A stretch of DNA of 64,000 nt from an uncultured Rubripirellula sp. (GCA_938075415.1 CALJHC010000001.1:186001-250000); one strand, 5' to 3'. Shown: positions 29,687 through 40,818, counted from the first letter of the stretch. The notes: generated by a model from the letters alone, not told the origin. Translations and numbers: made by a program.

Positions 29687-31489
29687 CTACCTCTGGCGAT
29701 TGACGCGTTTCAGCATCAACAACCTCATATCGGCGACATTCTTCGTTTCAACCCCATTAGCTCGCAACTCAAGCGTTCCCGGTCCTTTAGCCAATTCGAT
29801 GCTGCCCAATTGCATGGAAGCCCAGTGTTTTACATACCCCTCTTGTCTCAAAACACGATCTTCCTCAGCGCCAACGAGGGGAACATCATGGGGCATACCA
29901 ATCGTCGTGGTGATTTTCTTTTCACCAAAACTCAATTCCAATTCTGCTCCAACGCTTGATGCCTCGCAGGCGTAGTACATTTCAACTTCGAACTCACCAC
30001 CTTCAAGCACTTCGATTTCCCATGTAATCCGGTCTTCCTGATTACCCGACCAATGCGTCATGTACGTAGCATTGGGAAATCGATTGCTTCGTTGAACTTG
30101 ACCATGAGGCAAAGCATCACGAGCAGGCAATTGCGTTTGCCGCTCTTGTGGATGACCAACGGTGATCGGACGATTTTCAGGCTTGACTCCGTTCTCAGCC
30201 TTTGAATCTCGCAACCACTTCTGAAGCGCATCACTCAATCGCTTCGCGGTTCCAGGGTGCATTTCTGCAACGTCCACAGTTTCACCGGGGTCTGCTGAAA
30301 GATCGAACAGCAGGCCATTTGATTGATAACGAAACCGTTGGCTTCGAACGCTGGCCTTCTGCTTCCAAGCACTGAACAAAAGTCTTTCCGGCACGACTGC
30401 CCCATTACTCTCCAAAGCACCTGCCAAAGAAACCCCATCAAGGGGCTTCTTTGAATTATGCTTGATACCTGCAAAATCGGCCAATGTTGGCAACAAATCA
30501 ATCGCCCCGCCAACCTGCTTCAGAACGGAGCCAGCAGGTATTTTCTGAGGGTATCGAATGAAGAAAGGGACTCTCAATCCACCCTCGTGAGTGGATCCTT
30601 TTCTGCCACGCATTCCGCCGTTATATCGAGACCCGTTCGGACCATTGTCGGAGAAATAAATCACCACGGTATCACGTTCCAAATCAAGCTCGGACAAGCA
30701 ATCGAGAACACGCCCAACATTTTCGTCGATATTTTGACTCATCGCCAACGCGGCGCGAGTGTGATTCACTTTCTCTGAGCGTGCGTTAGCCGATGAGGGA
30801 TCAGGAACAATATCTTTATCTTTGAATCGATTCCAATTCGCATCAGGCACCTGCATCGGCGAATGTGGCGTATTGTAGGGCACGTAGACGAAAAAGGGTT
30901 TTTGTTGATGCTCTCGAATGAAGTCAATCGCGTGGTTGGTTAAGTCATCAATGATAAACCCTTCGCCCTGAACAAGCTGACCGTTGTGTTCAAGCATTGG
31001 TGAATAGTAATTCCCCCAATGACCACTGCAAAATCCGTAATACTCCGCAAAACCTCTCGCGTTTGGATGATAGGGATACTGCATCCCGCTGTGCCATTTC
31101 CCAAATGCCGCGGTCGCGTACCCGGCCATCTGAAAAACGTCAGCAATCGTCTCCTCATCCGAATTGAATCGCTCCCCGCCAGTCGATGTACTGTAAACAC
31201 CTGATCGAGTGTGATAACGCCCTGTCAGAAACTCAGCTCTTGTGGGTGAACAAACAGCGCAAACGTAAAAATGCTCAATCGTTGCACCGTCTCGGGCAAG
31301 TGAATCAATGGAGGGTGTATTGAGATTTGGATTTTGATTCGCACTCAGGTCGCCCCATCCTTGATCGTCCGCAAGGAAGATCACGACGTTGGGAGGTCGC
31401 TCACCGAATGCTGAAGCCGCCAATGCTTGACTCAACAAAACCACGGTAAAGCAAAGCAGCTTGCGAGTGTGTGGTAACGCAGAAATCAT
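29687..31489 (-). CDS. Secreted sulfatase (motif CSPTR) with C-terminal extension
   Basis: 600 residues, signal peptide LLCFTVVLLSQALAASAFG, mature start RPPNVVIFLADDQGWGDLS. Cys80 in C-S-P-T-R-A-E-F-L-T-G is the predicted formylglycine; KWHSGMQ and VIYFSDNGPNGS follow. After the sulfatase core, residues about 470-600 form an extra domain starting THWSGNQEDRITWEIEVLEG with beta-rich character, perhaps for carbohydrate or polymer binding. It stands alone, 99 bp from the giant membrane protein gene, both transcribed leftward. Confidence 0.92.
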   Translation of the reverse strand: MISALPHTRKLLCFTVVLLSQALAASAFGERPPNVVIFLADDQGWGDLSANQNPNLNTPSIDSLARDGATIEHFYVCAVCSPTRAEFLTGRYHTRSGVYSTSTGGERFNSDEETIADVFQMAGYATAAFGKWHSGMQYPYHPNARGFAEYYGFCSGHWGNYYSPMLEHNGQLVQGEGFIIDDLTNHAIDFIREHQQKPFFVYVPYNTPHSPMQVPDANWNRFKDKDIVPDPSSANARSEKVNHTRAALAMSQNIDENVGRVLDCLSELDLERDTVVIYFSDNGPNGSRYNGGMRGRKGSTHEGGLRVPFFIRYPQKIPAGSVLKQVGGAIDLLPTLADFAGIKHNSKKPLDGVSLAGALESNGAVVPERLLFSAWKQKASVRSQRFRYQSNGLLFDLSADPGETVDVAEMHPGTAKRLSDALQKWLRDSKAENGVKPENRPITVGHPQERQTQLPARDALPHGQVQRSNRFPNATYMTHWSGNQEDRITWEIEVLEGGEFEVEMYYACEASSVGAELELSFGEKKITTTIGMPHDVPLVGAEEDRVLRQEGYVKHWASMQLGSIELAKGPGTLELRANGVETKNVADMRLLMLKRVNRQR

Positions 31490-31588
31490 GAGAACCTACC
31501 TTGAGAGCCAGTCGGAATAGTGGGCACAGGTTAAAGCGTCAAACGTCGGGAATCAATAAGGTGGTGGACCAATCAAAAGTGTGTCTTG

Positions 31589-34500
31589 TCATTTGTCCCA
31601 CTTGGAAAGCTCAGCAGAGTAACGCTTTAGCTGCGGTTTGTATTTCTCTAGTGCCATCAAAGCTGCGAGTAGACAAATGCCAGTGGTAATCCCAAAAACC
31701 CACCACGGCCAAACGGATTCCATAAAACGGTTTGCGTGCCAGACCATGCTGGCTGTCCCAAGAAAAACAAACGCCGCCCCCAGAAACAAGAATGCACGAA
31801 CACGCAGGACAATCCCAGATAGCATTCCAAACAATGACAATAGAATCAGAATAATAGGACCCCAAATGTTGGTTCCGATTTGCTGAATCAGCATATCCGC
31901 CGTACTACTTAAGTAGATCGCCAACATGGCGCAATACCGAATTCCTGTACTCGTTTCCGCCTCCAGCTTGTCCCGGTAAAGACTCACCATGAATAACGCG
32001 CAGAACGCTGGTGGTATTAACCAGAGCTGCGGATGCTCGATAAAACTCCAGCCAGGGCTCTGCACTAGTAAAAACCACCACGCGGCGTTGCCTAGAAGAA
32101 TGGTAATGATTCGCGTCGCTGCCGTTTTCCAGAGATAGCTCACCATCGCGTAATAGATTGCACCAATCAACAACAGCACTTCGTAGCGGATACCGCTGCC
32201 CTCGATCGAAAAAAAGCTGGCATTTCCCCGCGAACTAATCCAAAAACCTAACAAGGGAATAAACGGCAGTAAGAATGCAGTTCGCTTGAAAACTTTCATC
32301 AACACGGTGTCATCGATTCGCCGCGCTAACTCGGTAACTCCAACACTGACGAACGCCAACAACATGACGAAGTAACACCATTTTTCTCGTAACTCAACGT
32401 AGACCCAGTCCGGCCGACAAAGATAAAAATGCAACCATGCCATCGCACCCAACGCTTGTGCTGAGTAGATCAACCACTCTCGATGCTGATCACTCAACGG
32501 AATCAATTGTCGAAGTGCATACCTTGGGCCAGTCAAGAACGAAATAATTGCGGCGAGAATCGCAAGAAGTCCCACAATAATTCCAACAGCGATCACCTGA
32601 ACCGTTGGAACGCCGGCGATGCCGTTTTCTGTTCGAAGCATGATCTCGGATACGAGCATGGACGCAAGAGCCACAAGGGAAACGCCACCCGTAATTTGCG
32701 AGCCTTGCCTCAAGGCCGGATTCCAACGCGAAGCCGCGCCTTTGGATAACAGCCACGGCGCGATGAATAGCAGGGTCAGCAGAAGGAGAAGTGAAACCAC
32801 AAGCCATCGCATTGATGCGATCAGAAAGGCATATTCTGGCGATCCAAGATTCACGCTCACCCAAGAACCAACGGCAACCAAGGCAGTCCGAACTGCGAAA
32901 TGCCTCAAGTTATCACGGTTAGACAAATCGCCCAGCTGTGCATAGGTCCAAGCCGAGACGGCAATGGTGGTGATCATTAGATGGATTTGTGGCACCGGTG
33001 TCCCCTTGATCATCATGGAAACAGCTATTGCAAAAGTACCGAAAGTTAGCCACTGCACGTTTAGCACGATGCTATCCACCAGCGTTCGCAAGCAGTCAGC
33101 TTGCGAACCCGTTCGCTTGCCCAAAAACACAGCCAAATGAAAACACAGGTAAGAACAGACAGCAAAGACGATCGAGACAGCAAGGGAAGCAATCACCATC
33201 CGTTGATCAACCGTTGGAGACCATCCGCTGGCAAACACATTGGCGATCAGCGCTGAAATCGCCGCAAGATTCAAAAAGGAAACACAGTAGTGCCACTTTT
33301 GAATCGAATGGATCAACAAACCATACGATGCGACCAGGTAACACAAAATCCTCAGGTAAAAAAACGGATCTCCTCGGTCACCTGCAAAACTACTTCCTTG
33401 ATCTTGGAGTAGGCCAGAGAAAAATTCACAGCATGAAACGATTGAAATGCTGAATGCGATTTCCAGCTCCGGCAATCGTCGCAGAAAGCCTTGTGTCTGC
33501 CGAGATAATTTGTCCGCAATTCGATTCCAAATCAGCAGCCAGACTGACCCCCAGACAACGTAGACCTTTACCCGTCCGATTAGATCCATTCTGGTCAAAT
33601 AAATATCGGAGATCACTAAGGTGCCGACTAACAACGTAAGCCACCCCAAAAATCGTCCGACAATTCCATACCGTTGGTCCACGGTACCTAAATTTAATAT
33701 TGGCGCCATGAAACCGCAGGTCACCACCGCCGTCATCGCTAGCCCTGTCAACAGAGGATCAACTCGTGACACCATCACAGCAATTCCGGACGTAATGACG
33801 GCCACACCGACAAGGTGGATGATGTCGTAGACACTTTGCTTTTGATAGAAAGTCCATAACGTTGCCAACGAAGTGATTACCCAGCATGCGCAGACAACTT
33901 TTATCGCCTGCAGTGCATCTAAATCCAACAGATAATCAAGACACCCTATCAGTTGCCCGGCAAGCAGCGAGACGCAAACGGGCCACGAACAGGATGACAA
34001 CACGTTCTGAGACGCTGACCCTAATAGCTTGATACACAGTTGATTTCGCGAAATTGCTAATGAGCTCAGTACTGAAAGAATATACCCCCCCGTCCATGCA
34101 CAAGTCTCGAACGACGGACTGTTAGCCACAACCATCCAAGTTGCGACAAGTGACGTTAGGACTCCACACACCGAAGCAATGGAGCAAGCCATTGCACGAA
34201 TCAATTTCAATCGCTGCCTTTCCTGCGCGGAAAAGAGCAGAAAAGCCATCGCGTTCCACATAAAGATGGAAACACATCCAACTTGAACTAATTGAAACGG
34301 CGATGCCGTCATCGCCAGCGGCAAAGCAATCACCCCGGCACTGACAAACAGAATGCAGGATAGCGTTAACCCGATGAAACGAAACTTGGATGCACTGGAA
34401 CTAAGTAGAAACGCCGATCCGATTATCAGCCACACCACCACTGCGATGCATGTCAATCTGAGTGGCGCATCACCATTCAAATAGGGTTGTAACCAGTCAG

Positions 34501-37500
34501 TCGCAAGGAAACGCAAAGAAAATAGAATGATCAACGTACCGAACAACAAACCGGCACTTTGATCGTAGGTAGCTCGCCAAATACTCAACGCGCCTCGGAA
34601 CAGCCCAATTCGAAACAATGCTGCAACAACCACCGAGGTGGAAATCGCCAAAACCAAATCCTCTCTCACACCTTCAATACCAAAGATAACGCTGGGGACC
34701 GAAAATCCAAACCAAAGGCTGGCAAGAACTATCGTTGCCAAGAAGTAGTCTCTCGCACCAGTTGACAGATTCGCCCAATTGATGATCAATCCATTTAAGG
34801 AAATCATGCCTGCTATTGCGATTGCAGGAATAAAGAACGGCAACCTTGCCCCGGGATCGACGATTTCATCGAGGTGAAGCAAATTGTTACTAATGCTGAT
34901 CAATAGCGAAGCAAAACACCAAATCGGAATACTCAACGTCACCCAAGAATCGGGCAGCTTTCCCCAACTGGCATCTTCCTGGATCCATAAACGCCATCGA
35001 CTTGGCGATAGATTGGGTGAGGTGTCGCCTTCTGAATCCTCATGCTTCAACCTCTTCTGGGAATGGGCAAACGCCAGAGCGGCCACAATCCGAAGTGAAA
35101 GCCAGATGGCAGCGAACAAGATCGATGCGATTGCAATCAACCAAAAAGATTGTCCGCTGACCAAGAACTCATTGCTCCACCATTCAGCGGGAATCAAGTC
35201 TTCGGAAATCAGGTACCTGAGACTGCAAACTGTAAAGACGACCGATAGGATCTGCGAAAATGCAAGCCGCAAAAGGGAACTTGATTGCATCGCTGACCAC
35301 AACATGAGAATCGTGACCGCCAGCAATGAGCCGACTACCTTGAGCAAAGAAAGGTGGTCCAGGCTTAGAAAAATCGACGATGCCGCCACGAAACAGACCG
35401 AAAAATCAGTTGCCTGGACCAGAATCCTCTGCAGCATCCCGGGCTGAAACTCCCGGGCGCCTTGGCGGTTGCGACAAAGAGTCGGCAGGAACTCAGAAAT
35501 CGTTAACAACGACACACCACTTAGCAATACCGACCAGGTCAAAGGCTCAATTGCTGTTTCCGCAAACCAGTTGCTCGGCTTCCAAATGGAAAGCCAAAAC
35601 AGAAAGACCGAAACGACCGATGCCAAACTTCCCTTGGGAATCGTGACACCTCCGTAAACGCTTACCAAAGTCACCACGAAGATCAGTGCTGACAAGAGCC
35701 ATTGAGGAAAATCGCCAAGCCTTGAAACTGGAAGAAACACTAAGGTGGTGGCAACACACATTGTGTAAACACCCCAACCTATGAGTGAAAACTTCAACCA
35801 GGTTCCTCGCTTGCTTTGACGATCCAGCAACAGCCAAACTGCCACTGCACCACAAACAAGGAACGAAGAAAAGAACGCTTCACCATTGATCACTCGAAGC
35901 CAGAGCGACGCCTCCACAGTCTCCGCTAAACCCATCCATACCTTTGAGTTCATCACCACGGAAATCCCAATCGGCACGCTTGCCAAAGCACACCATTGGG
36001 GCTGCCGAAGTCGATAGCTAATGAGAATTGCCGATCCGCTGAATAACGCTCCCCAAGACCAAATCCAACCAACCGAAACTCCGCAAGGGATCAAGACAAC
36101 GAAGCTAATTCCCAACAACACAGCGGCAGCATTCATGCCAAACAACGATTTGGTCGCTTGAAGGGCGCGATGGCGGATCTCCCAAGCAACCGCGCATAAA
36201 CTCAACATCCCAGGCATCGCAGCCAATGTCATCGGTAAATATGCCGAAGCGTTTTCGCCACGAACACTCAATGCAAAATAACCCAGAGCAATGCTGAACG
36301 AATAAAATCCAAATCCCAGCAGGTAAAGATAGATTCGAGTTACCACCTGACCGATTTTTTCCCGCTTCCTCCCGGAGCGGATCAACAGTTCGGTTGCGGT
36401 ATAAAGTGACAAGGACCCAAGCAGCATGAACCACCCAGCGTTGCTGTCATACTTTGCAATCAATATCCGAATGAATGGCAGCAACATCACAGGACCTGCT
36501 ACCGCGATAACCAGAGGTAGTGCATAAAGACGATGGGCCAGTGCCTTTGAACCTCGATACGTGAACCAACCATAAACGGAGGTTGCCACAGCAATGGCAA
36601 TCATCGTGATGGGTTCACTGAGCAGTACACCTGATGGGTGTTTGGTCGCCGCGGCAATTCCAGCCAAGACACTTAACGGGACCAGCAAGGTTGCGATAAC
36701 CAGAATAGCGCGACTTGTGTGTCGTAAACGCCAACGGCTCAGGGTGTAGAGCCCCGCAGAATAAATCGCAGCATTGGCAGCCAAAAAAATCAGCGAAGGT
36801 AAAACGCGATGTGTGGCGATCAGGGGGCTCCACAGTGTTCGAACGAGCCCGATTGAACAAACTACGATCAAGATCCCAGCAACTAACTCGCCCCACCGGA
36901 TATTATGGGCGGATAAGAATGATTGAATAATCTCACTACGAGAGAGTGGCGATGGCCCCTCATCGACGGAAGCTGAATGACTCAATGCTGGTGACAGCGT
37001 CTTTTGGCTGTCACGTTCTTTTGACACGTTGTCAAGAACCGGCGCTGATCGCGCCGAATCCATCTCCTCTAATCTTGCTGGAGCAGCGTCTGGCTTTAAT
37101 CTGCCAGAAGACTTATCAACATGAGTGATCAATGAAGCATCAATAATTCCCGAGTCATCTGAGGTTGCGATCCCGGTCTCTTCAGCCTCTTTTGACGTAG
37201 CATCCTTCACCAATTGGTCTTCACCAGAGACTGGCTCCCCTTGAAGTAATGCATTGGGTTGATCAATGCCTGCTGTGGATTGCTGTCTTTCTGAGACTGG
37301 GTGAGTCGACACGTCAGTTTGCCGAGCGGCAACTGGAGCTGCTGAATCCTTCTTTGTTTCATCAGATAACTTTCTCAATGCTCGAAAAACAATGGCAGCG
37401 GCATCCTCTCGCAGCCGTTTCTCATTAACCAATCGCCGCAGCATCCGGCGCGTTATCTCAAAATTATCCCCACTCGGTAATTTTGGTTCATCAGGTTTCG

Positions 37501-37612
37501 TGGGCGAGAAAAGCAGACCCAATAGAGCACTGAGAATCATCCAAGAGAGGTGACCCAGCACAGTGATGATGAGCCAGAAAAACAGCAGCAACATGATCAC
37601 TTGTAGCATCAA
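31589..37612 (-). CDS. Giant polytopic membrane protein of unknown function
   Basis: 2007 residues in one uninterrupted frame. Residues 1-35 hold a hydrophobic anchor; about 45-85 are a charged helical part (RRMLRRLVNEKRLREDAAAI). Residues about 90-235 form a soluble, Ser/Ala/Asp-rich linker. From about residue 240 (HNIRWGELVAGILIVVCSIGLV) almost to the end, the sequence alternates hydrophobic stretches and short loops, which reads as several dozen transmembrane helices. There is no ATPase, transporter signature or catalytic motif that I recognise. The very end is basic (KYKPQLKRYSAELSKWDK). The resemblance to large DUF2339-like membrane proteins is only in overall style. It is divergent from the kinase at 37958. 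Confidence 0.85.
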   Translation of the reverse strand: MMLQVIMLLLFFWLIITVLGHLSWMILSALLGLLFSPTKPDEPKLPSGDNFEITRRMLRRLVNEKRLREDAAAIVFRALRKLSDETKKDSAAPVAARQTDVSTHPVSERQQSTAGIDQPNALLQGEPVSGEDQLVKDATSKEAEETGIATSDDSGIIDASLITHVDKSSGRLKPDAAPARLEEMDSARSAPVLDNVSKERDSQKTLSPALSHSASVDEGPSPLSRSEIIQSFLSAHNIRWGELVAGILIVVCSIGLVRTLWSPLIATHRVLPSLIFLAANAAIYSAGLYTLSRWRLRHTSRAILVIATLLVPLSVLAGIAAATKHPSGVLLSEPITMIAIAVATSVYGWFTYRGSKALAHRLYALPLVIAVAGPVMLLPFIRILIAKYDSNAGWFMLLGSLSLYTATELLIRSGRKREKIGQVVTRIYLYLLGFGFYSFSIALGYFALSVRGENASAYLPMTLAAMPGMLSLCAVAWEIRHRALQATKSLFGMNAAAVLLGISFVVLIPCGVSVGWIWSWGALFSGSAILISYRLRQPQWCALASVPIGISVVMNSKVWMGLAETVEASLWLRVINGEAFFSSFLVCGAVAVWLLLDRQSKRGTWLKFSLIGWGVYTMCVATTLVFLPVSRLGDFPQWLLSALIFVVTLVSVYGGVTIPKGSLASVVSVFLFWLSIWKPSNWFAETAIEPLTWSVLLSGVSLLTISEFLPTLCRNRQGAREFQPGMLQRILVQATDFSVCFVAASSIFLSLDHLSLLKVVGSLLAVTILMLWSAMQSSSLLRLAFSQILSVVFTVCSLRYLISEDLIPAEWWSNEFLVSGQSFWLIAIASILFAAIWLSLRIVAALAFAHSQKRLKHEDSEGDTSPNLSPSRWRLWIQEDASWGKLPDSWVTLSIPIWCFASLLISISNNLLHLDEIVDPGARLPFFIPAIAIAGMISLNGLIINWANLSTGARDYFLATIVLASLWFGFSVPSVIFGIEGVREDLVLAISTSVVVAALFRIGLFRGALSIWRATYDQSAGLLFGTLIILFSLRFLATDWLQPYLNGDAPLRLTCIAVVVWLIIGSAFLLSSSASKFRFIGLTLSCILFVSAGVIALPLAMTASPFQLVQVGCVSIFMWNAMAFLLFSAQERQRLKLIRAMACSIASVCGVLTSLVATWMVVANSPSFETCAWTGGYILSVLSSLAISRNQLCIKLLGSASQNVLSSCSWPVCVSLLAGQLIGCLDYLLDLDALQAIKVVCACWVITSLATLWTFYQKQSVYDIIHLVGVAVITSGIAVMVSRVDPLLTGLAMTAVVTCGFMAPILNLGTVDQRYGIVGRFLGWLTLLVGTLVISDIYLTRMDLIGRVKVYVVWGSVWLLIWNRIADKLSRQTQGFLRRLPELEIAFSISIVSCCEFFSGLLQDQGSSFAGDRGDPFFYLRILCYLVASYGLLIHSIQKWHYCVSFLNLAAISALIANVFASGWSPTVDQRMVIASLAVSIVFAVCSYLCFHLAVFLGKRTGSQADCLRTLVDSIVLNVQWLTFGTFAIAVSMMIKGTPVPQIHLMITTIAVSAWTYAQLGDLSNRDNLRHFAVRTALVAVGSWVSVNLGSPEYAFLIASMRWLVVSLLLLLTLLFIAPWLLSKGAASRWNPALRQGSQITGGVSLVALASMLVSEIMLRTENGIAGVPTVQVIAVGIIVGLLAILAAIISFLTGPRYALRQLIPLSDQHREWLIYSAQALGAMAWLHFYLCRPDWVYVELREKWCYFVMLLAFVSVGVTELARRIDDTVLMKVFKRTAFLLPFIPLLGFWISSRGNASFFSIEGSGIRYEVLLLIGAIYYAMVSYLWKTAATRIITILLGNAAWWFLLVQSPGWSFIEHPQLWLIPPAFCALFMVSLYRDKLEAETSTGIRYCAMLAIYLSSTADMLIQQIGTNIWGPIILILLSLFGMLSGIVLRVRAFLFLGAAFVFLGTASMVWHANRFMESVWPWWVFGITTGICLLAALMALEKYKPQLKRYSAELSKWDK

Positions 37613-37957
37613 ATTATCTCCGCCTATCTGGCTCTGGCTTCTAAAACAACGACGTCATCGTTTGCCGATTCCATAAGTCTGGCTCTGAAATTGCCACCGC
37701 ATAAAATAAAGTTTTTTGCAGTGTCTTCGTTTCTTTCCACAACACCTTGAGAAAAAAACTCCCACTTTGGGTAGATGCAGGGCGTCCGAAATCATAGAGC
37801 CTATAAAATAATTTTGATTACGGCTGATTTTCTAAATCCATTGGCAAAACAGGTCAATCTTGGGAATTCACGTTGTTTATACTAGGGTTCGCGGAGCCTT
37901 ATCTTCGCAGACTCAACAGCACAAAACCATCAAAACCCATCACCCGGTCCTCATTCA
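37613..37957. other. Divergent intergenic region
   Basis: 345 bp between the giant membrane protein (leftward) and the kinase (rightward); it must carry both promoters. A TATACT at 37878-37883 could be a -10 for the kinase but lacks a convincing -35. No palindrome or RNA element is evident. Confidence 0.4.
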
Positions 37958-39589
37958 GTGGATGAAATTGATTCAAAGATCGACAACTCTCTTGAATCAG
38001 TCATGGCGGAATACATCGAGCGGATCGAACAAGGTGAATCGGCTGACCCCGCTGATTACCTCCATCGCTACCCTCAGCACGCTGCGGAGTTGACAACATT
38101 TTTCAAGAATCATCATTGGCTTGATGACACCGAGCCGGAAACCTCAACGCTTGTGGGGCAAACCATTGGCCCATTCATGATTGAGGCGGAACTGGCTCGC
38201 GGCGGAATGGGAGTGGTCTACAAAGCGAAACAGACCAGTCTTGAACGAATCGTTGCTCTCAAACTAATCAGCAGTGGCCTGCTCGCCGGGGAAGAAGAAA
38301 AGCAGCGATTTCGCATCGAGGCTGAGGCCGCGGCAGGACTCCAACATCCATGCATTATTCCAATCCATGAGATTGGTAGTTGGCAAGGTTATGAATTCTT
38401 TTCGATGCCTCTGATTGAAGGCAAAACGCTTCAGCAGTATGTCAATCAGAATATTCTTCCCGAACGCCGAGTAGCCGAGATCATTCTGCAAATTGCTGAA
38501 GCCGTCACCTATGCACACGCAGCTGGAATCATTCACCGAGATCTCAAGCCCGATAACATTCTGATGAATCTCGACGGACACCCCTTACTAACTGATTTCG
38601 GACTCGCCAAATGGCATCGCGAGGGTGCAACACTCACGCGCACCGGTCAGGTGTTGGGGACACCACATTACATGAGTCCCGAACAGGCGAGCGGCAAAGG
38701 CGGAGAAGACACGAGTACCGACATCTACTCGTTAGGAGCTATCTTGTACGCGATGCTAACGGGCATTCCACCGCATCCTGGTGATAACATGGCCGAGGTG
38801 CTTCGAAGTGTCTTGCAAGACGAGCCCAAGAGCCCCCGGTCTATTCGCCGAGAGATTTCCGTTGAGATCGAACAAATTTGCCTGAAGGCAATTCAGTATG
38901 AACCCTCGGAACGTTATCCAACTGCCAAGATACTCGCCGATGACATTCGTCGTTTTCTTGCTGGCGAAACAACCATGGCATCCAGTGGGGGACTGCTTGA
39001 TCGTGTAGCAAGAGAAATCCGACGCGATCAGCATCAAAATCATTTTGAACATTGGGGTCGTGCTCTGTTCGTGATTGGCCTGATCGTCTTCACCAGTCAT
39101 CTCGCCATGTTCTTTCTAACTACTTGGGATAATCCCAGCTGGGTATCGTTTTGGATTCCAAGAGCAGTCATGCTAAGTATGATTGCCGCAGTGATCGCCT
39201 ATGCTCGAGGCGGAAATTTATTACCCCGAAGTGTTGCTGATCGCCCGGTCTATTCCATTTGGGTTGCCTACTTACTAACGCTCGCGACACTCAACATCCT
39301 GACGGAAATCAGCGAACAACCTTCTGATATGTTTACGATCGCCTCCGCGTTAAGCGGATTTGGATTCCTTGCCATGTCAGGTCATATCTGGGGCGGTGCG
39401 TCCCTTTTCGGAGTGGGCTTCCTTTGTGTCGCCGCCATCTCACACATCCAACCGATACTTGGCCCCCTGCTTCTGGGAGGCATGTGGCTGCTCAGCTGTA
39501 CATCCCTGGCGATCCACTATGATCGTCGAGCTAAATCGTTGCCTTCCGGCTTCCTTGCCAATAACGAGTCTTCCACCGCAAAACGATAA
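37958..39589 (+). CDS. Membrane-anchored Ser/Thr protein kinase
   Basis: 543 residues from GTG 37958. The N-terminal 60 residues carry the planctomycete pre-kinase pattern ADYLHRYPQHAAELTTFF. The kinase domain (about 73-330) has ELARGGMGVVYKAK, VALKLISSG, HRDLKPDNILM, DFGLAKWHR and YMSPEQASG, so it looks active. After a short linker, four to six hydrophobic segments (about 365-520) span the membrane. They end in a short Lys/Ser-rich tail, so the kinase faces the cytoplasm and no sensor domain is evident outside. It is divergent from the giant membrane protein, with which it may share a promoter region. Confidence 0.93.
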   Translation: MDEIDSKIDNSLESVMAEYIERIEQGESADPADYLHRYPQHAAELTTFFKNHHWLDDTEPETSTLVGQTIGPFMIEAELARGGMGVVYKAKQTSLERIVALKLISSGLLAGEEEKQRFRIEAEAAAGLQHPCIIPIHEIGSWQGYEFFSMPLIEGKTLQQYVNQNILPERRVAEIILQIAEAVTYAHAAGIIHRDLKPDNILMNLDGHPLLTDFGLAKWHREGATLTRTGQVLGTPHYMSPEQASGKGGEDTSTDIYSLGAILYAMLTGIPPHPGDNMAEVLRSVLQDEPKSPRSIRREISVEIEQICLKAIQYEPSERYPTAKILADDIRRFLAGETTMASSGGLLDRVAREIRRDQHQNHFEHWGRALFVIGLIVFTSHLAMFFLTTWDNPSWVSFWIPRAVMLSMIAAVIAYARGGNLLPRSVADRPVYSIWVAYLLTLATLNILTEISEQPSDMFTIASALSGFGFLAMSGHIWGGASLFGVGFLCVAAISHIQPILGPLLLGGMWLLSCTSLAIHYDRRAKSLPSGFLANNESSTAKR

Positions 39590-39766
39590 ATAAAACCGGC
39601 TCAAACACGATTTTTTTGGTCGAAATCCTCCTATATTATTGACCGAATCACGGTTCGTTGCGTATTCGCTGGTAACGCCGGATGAAACAAACGCTGTCGC
39701 TGTCTACAATGTTCGCTGAAGCGCATCACATCAGTTTTTCCCTGGACTATTAGGGTACTTGCGTCC

Positions 39767-40756
39767 ATGAATCAATCAAAACCATTCAATCGCCGACGTT
39801 TTCTGGAATCAACCGCGGTCGCAGCGGCCGCAGCATCAACTGTTTCTGCGAACCCAATATCAAATTCGGCACCAGAGACTCTGGTGGGTGAACTTTACAA
39901 CAGCTTGAAAGCTGAGCAAAAAAAACAAATTTGCTTTGACTGGAATCATCAAGATCCAAAACGCGGATTGCTCCGTACCTTCGTTGCCAATAATTGGAAC
40001 ATCACCAAAGCGGAAATCAATTCCGATTTTTATTCGGATTCTCAACGGGCAATCGTTCAAAAAATCTTTGAGGGTATCATCAGCCCTGAATGGCACGAGC
40101 GATACTACCAACAACTGGAAGATGACGCGGGTGGGTTTGGAAATGAGCAGTCCGTCGCGATCTTCGGTCAACCAGGAGAGGGCAAATTTGAGCTTGTTCT
40201 AACCGGTCGTCACATGACACTACGCTGCGATGGAAACTCCGCCGAGCATGTCGCATTTGGCGGACCAATCTTCTACGGACACGCTCCGAGTTTTAACGAA
40301 GATCCAAAACATACCGATAATGTTTTTTGGAATCAGGCTGTTGAGGCCAACAAGCTTTATCAAATGCTCGATTCACAACAGCAGAAAGATTCACTAGTTG
40401 CTAAAACGCCGAGAGAGCAAGCGGTTAGCTTCAAAGGTTCCAAAGGTGGTCAATCCGGCTTGCCTGTTTCAGCCATGTCATCTGATCAGAAAGAGCATCT
40501 ACAGAAGGTGGTCGGCCTGTTGACTGAAATGTATCGCACCAGCGATCAGGAAGAGGCGATGCAATGCTTGAAGAAACAGGGAGGACTGGATCAATGCAAC
40601 CTATCCTTCTACCGTGATCAAGATCTCGGCAAGGATGGGGTCTGGGACAATTGGCGACTCGAAGGACCATCATTTGTCTGGCATTATCGTGGTGCCCCTC
40701 ACGTCCATGTTTGGGTCAATGTGGCCGATAACCCTAATGTCAAAACCAACGCTTAA
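39767..40756 (+). CDS. Tat-exported DUF3500-like protein
   Basis: 329 residues with a twin-arginine signal (NRRRFLESTAVAAAAAS). The mature part has FGQPGEGKFELVLTGRHMTLRCD and GGPIFYGHAP with HTDNVFWNQA, resembling DUF3500 proteins, where a His-containing 'GHHL' block precedes the fold. No enzymatic function is established for the family. A GC-rich stem-loop with seven T residues follows the stop by 63 bp. Confidence 0.75.
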   Translation: MNQSKPFNRRRFLESTAVAAAAASTVSANPISNSAPETLVGELYNSLKAEQKKQICFDWNHQDPKRGLLRTFVANNWNITKAEINSDFYSDSQRAIVQKIFEGIISPEWHERYYQQLEDDAGGFGNEQSVAIFGQPGEGKFELVLTGRHMTLRCDGNSAEHVAFGGPIFYGHAPSFNEDPKHTDNVFWNQAVEANKLYQMLDSQQQKDSLVAKTPREQAVSFKGSKGGQSGLPVSAMSSDQKEHLQKVVGLLTEMYRTSDQEEAMQCLKKQGGLDQCNLSFYRDQDLGKDGVWDNWRLEGPSFVWHYRGAPHVHVWVNVADNPNVKTNA

Positions 40757-40818
40757 CCGATGCTGAACAGCTGATTGGCTGCAATCAGCCCAGTAGAGGA
40801 AGCAAGATGAACCCAGAA

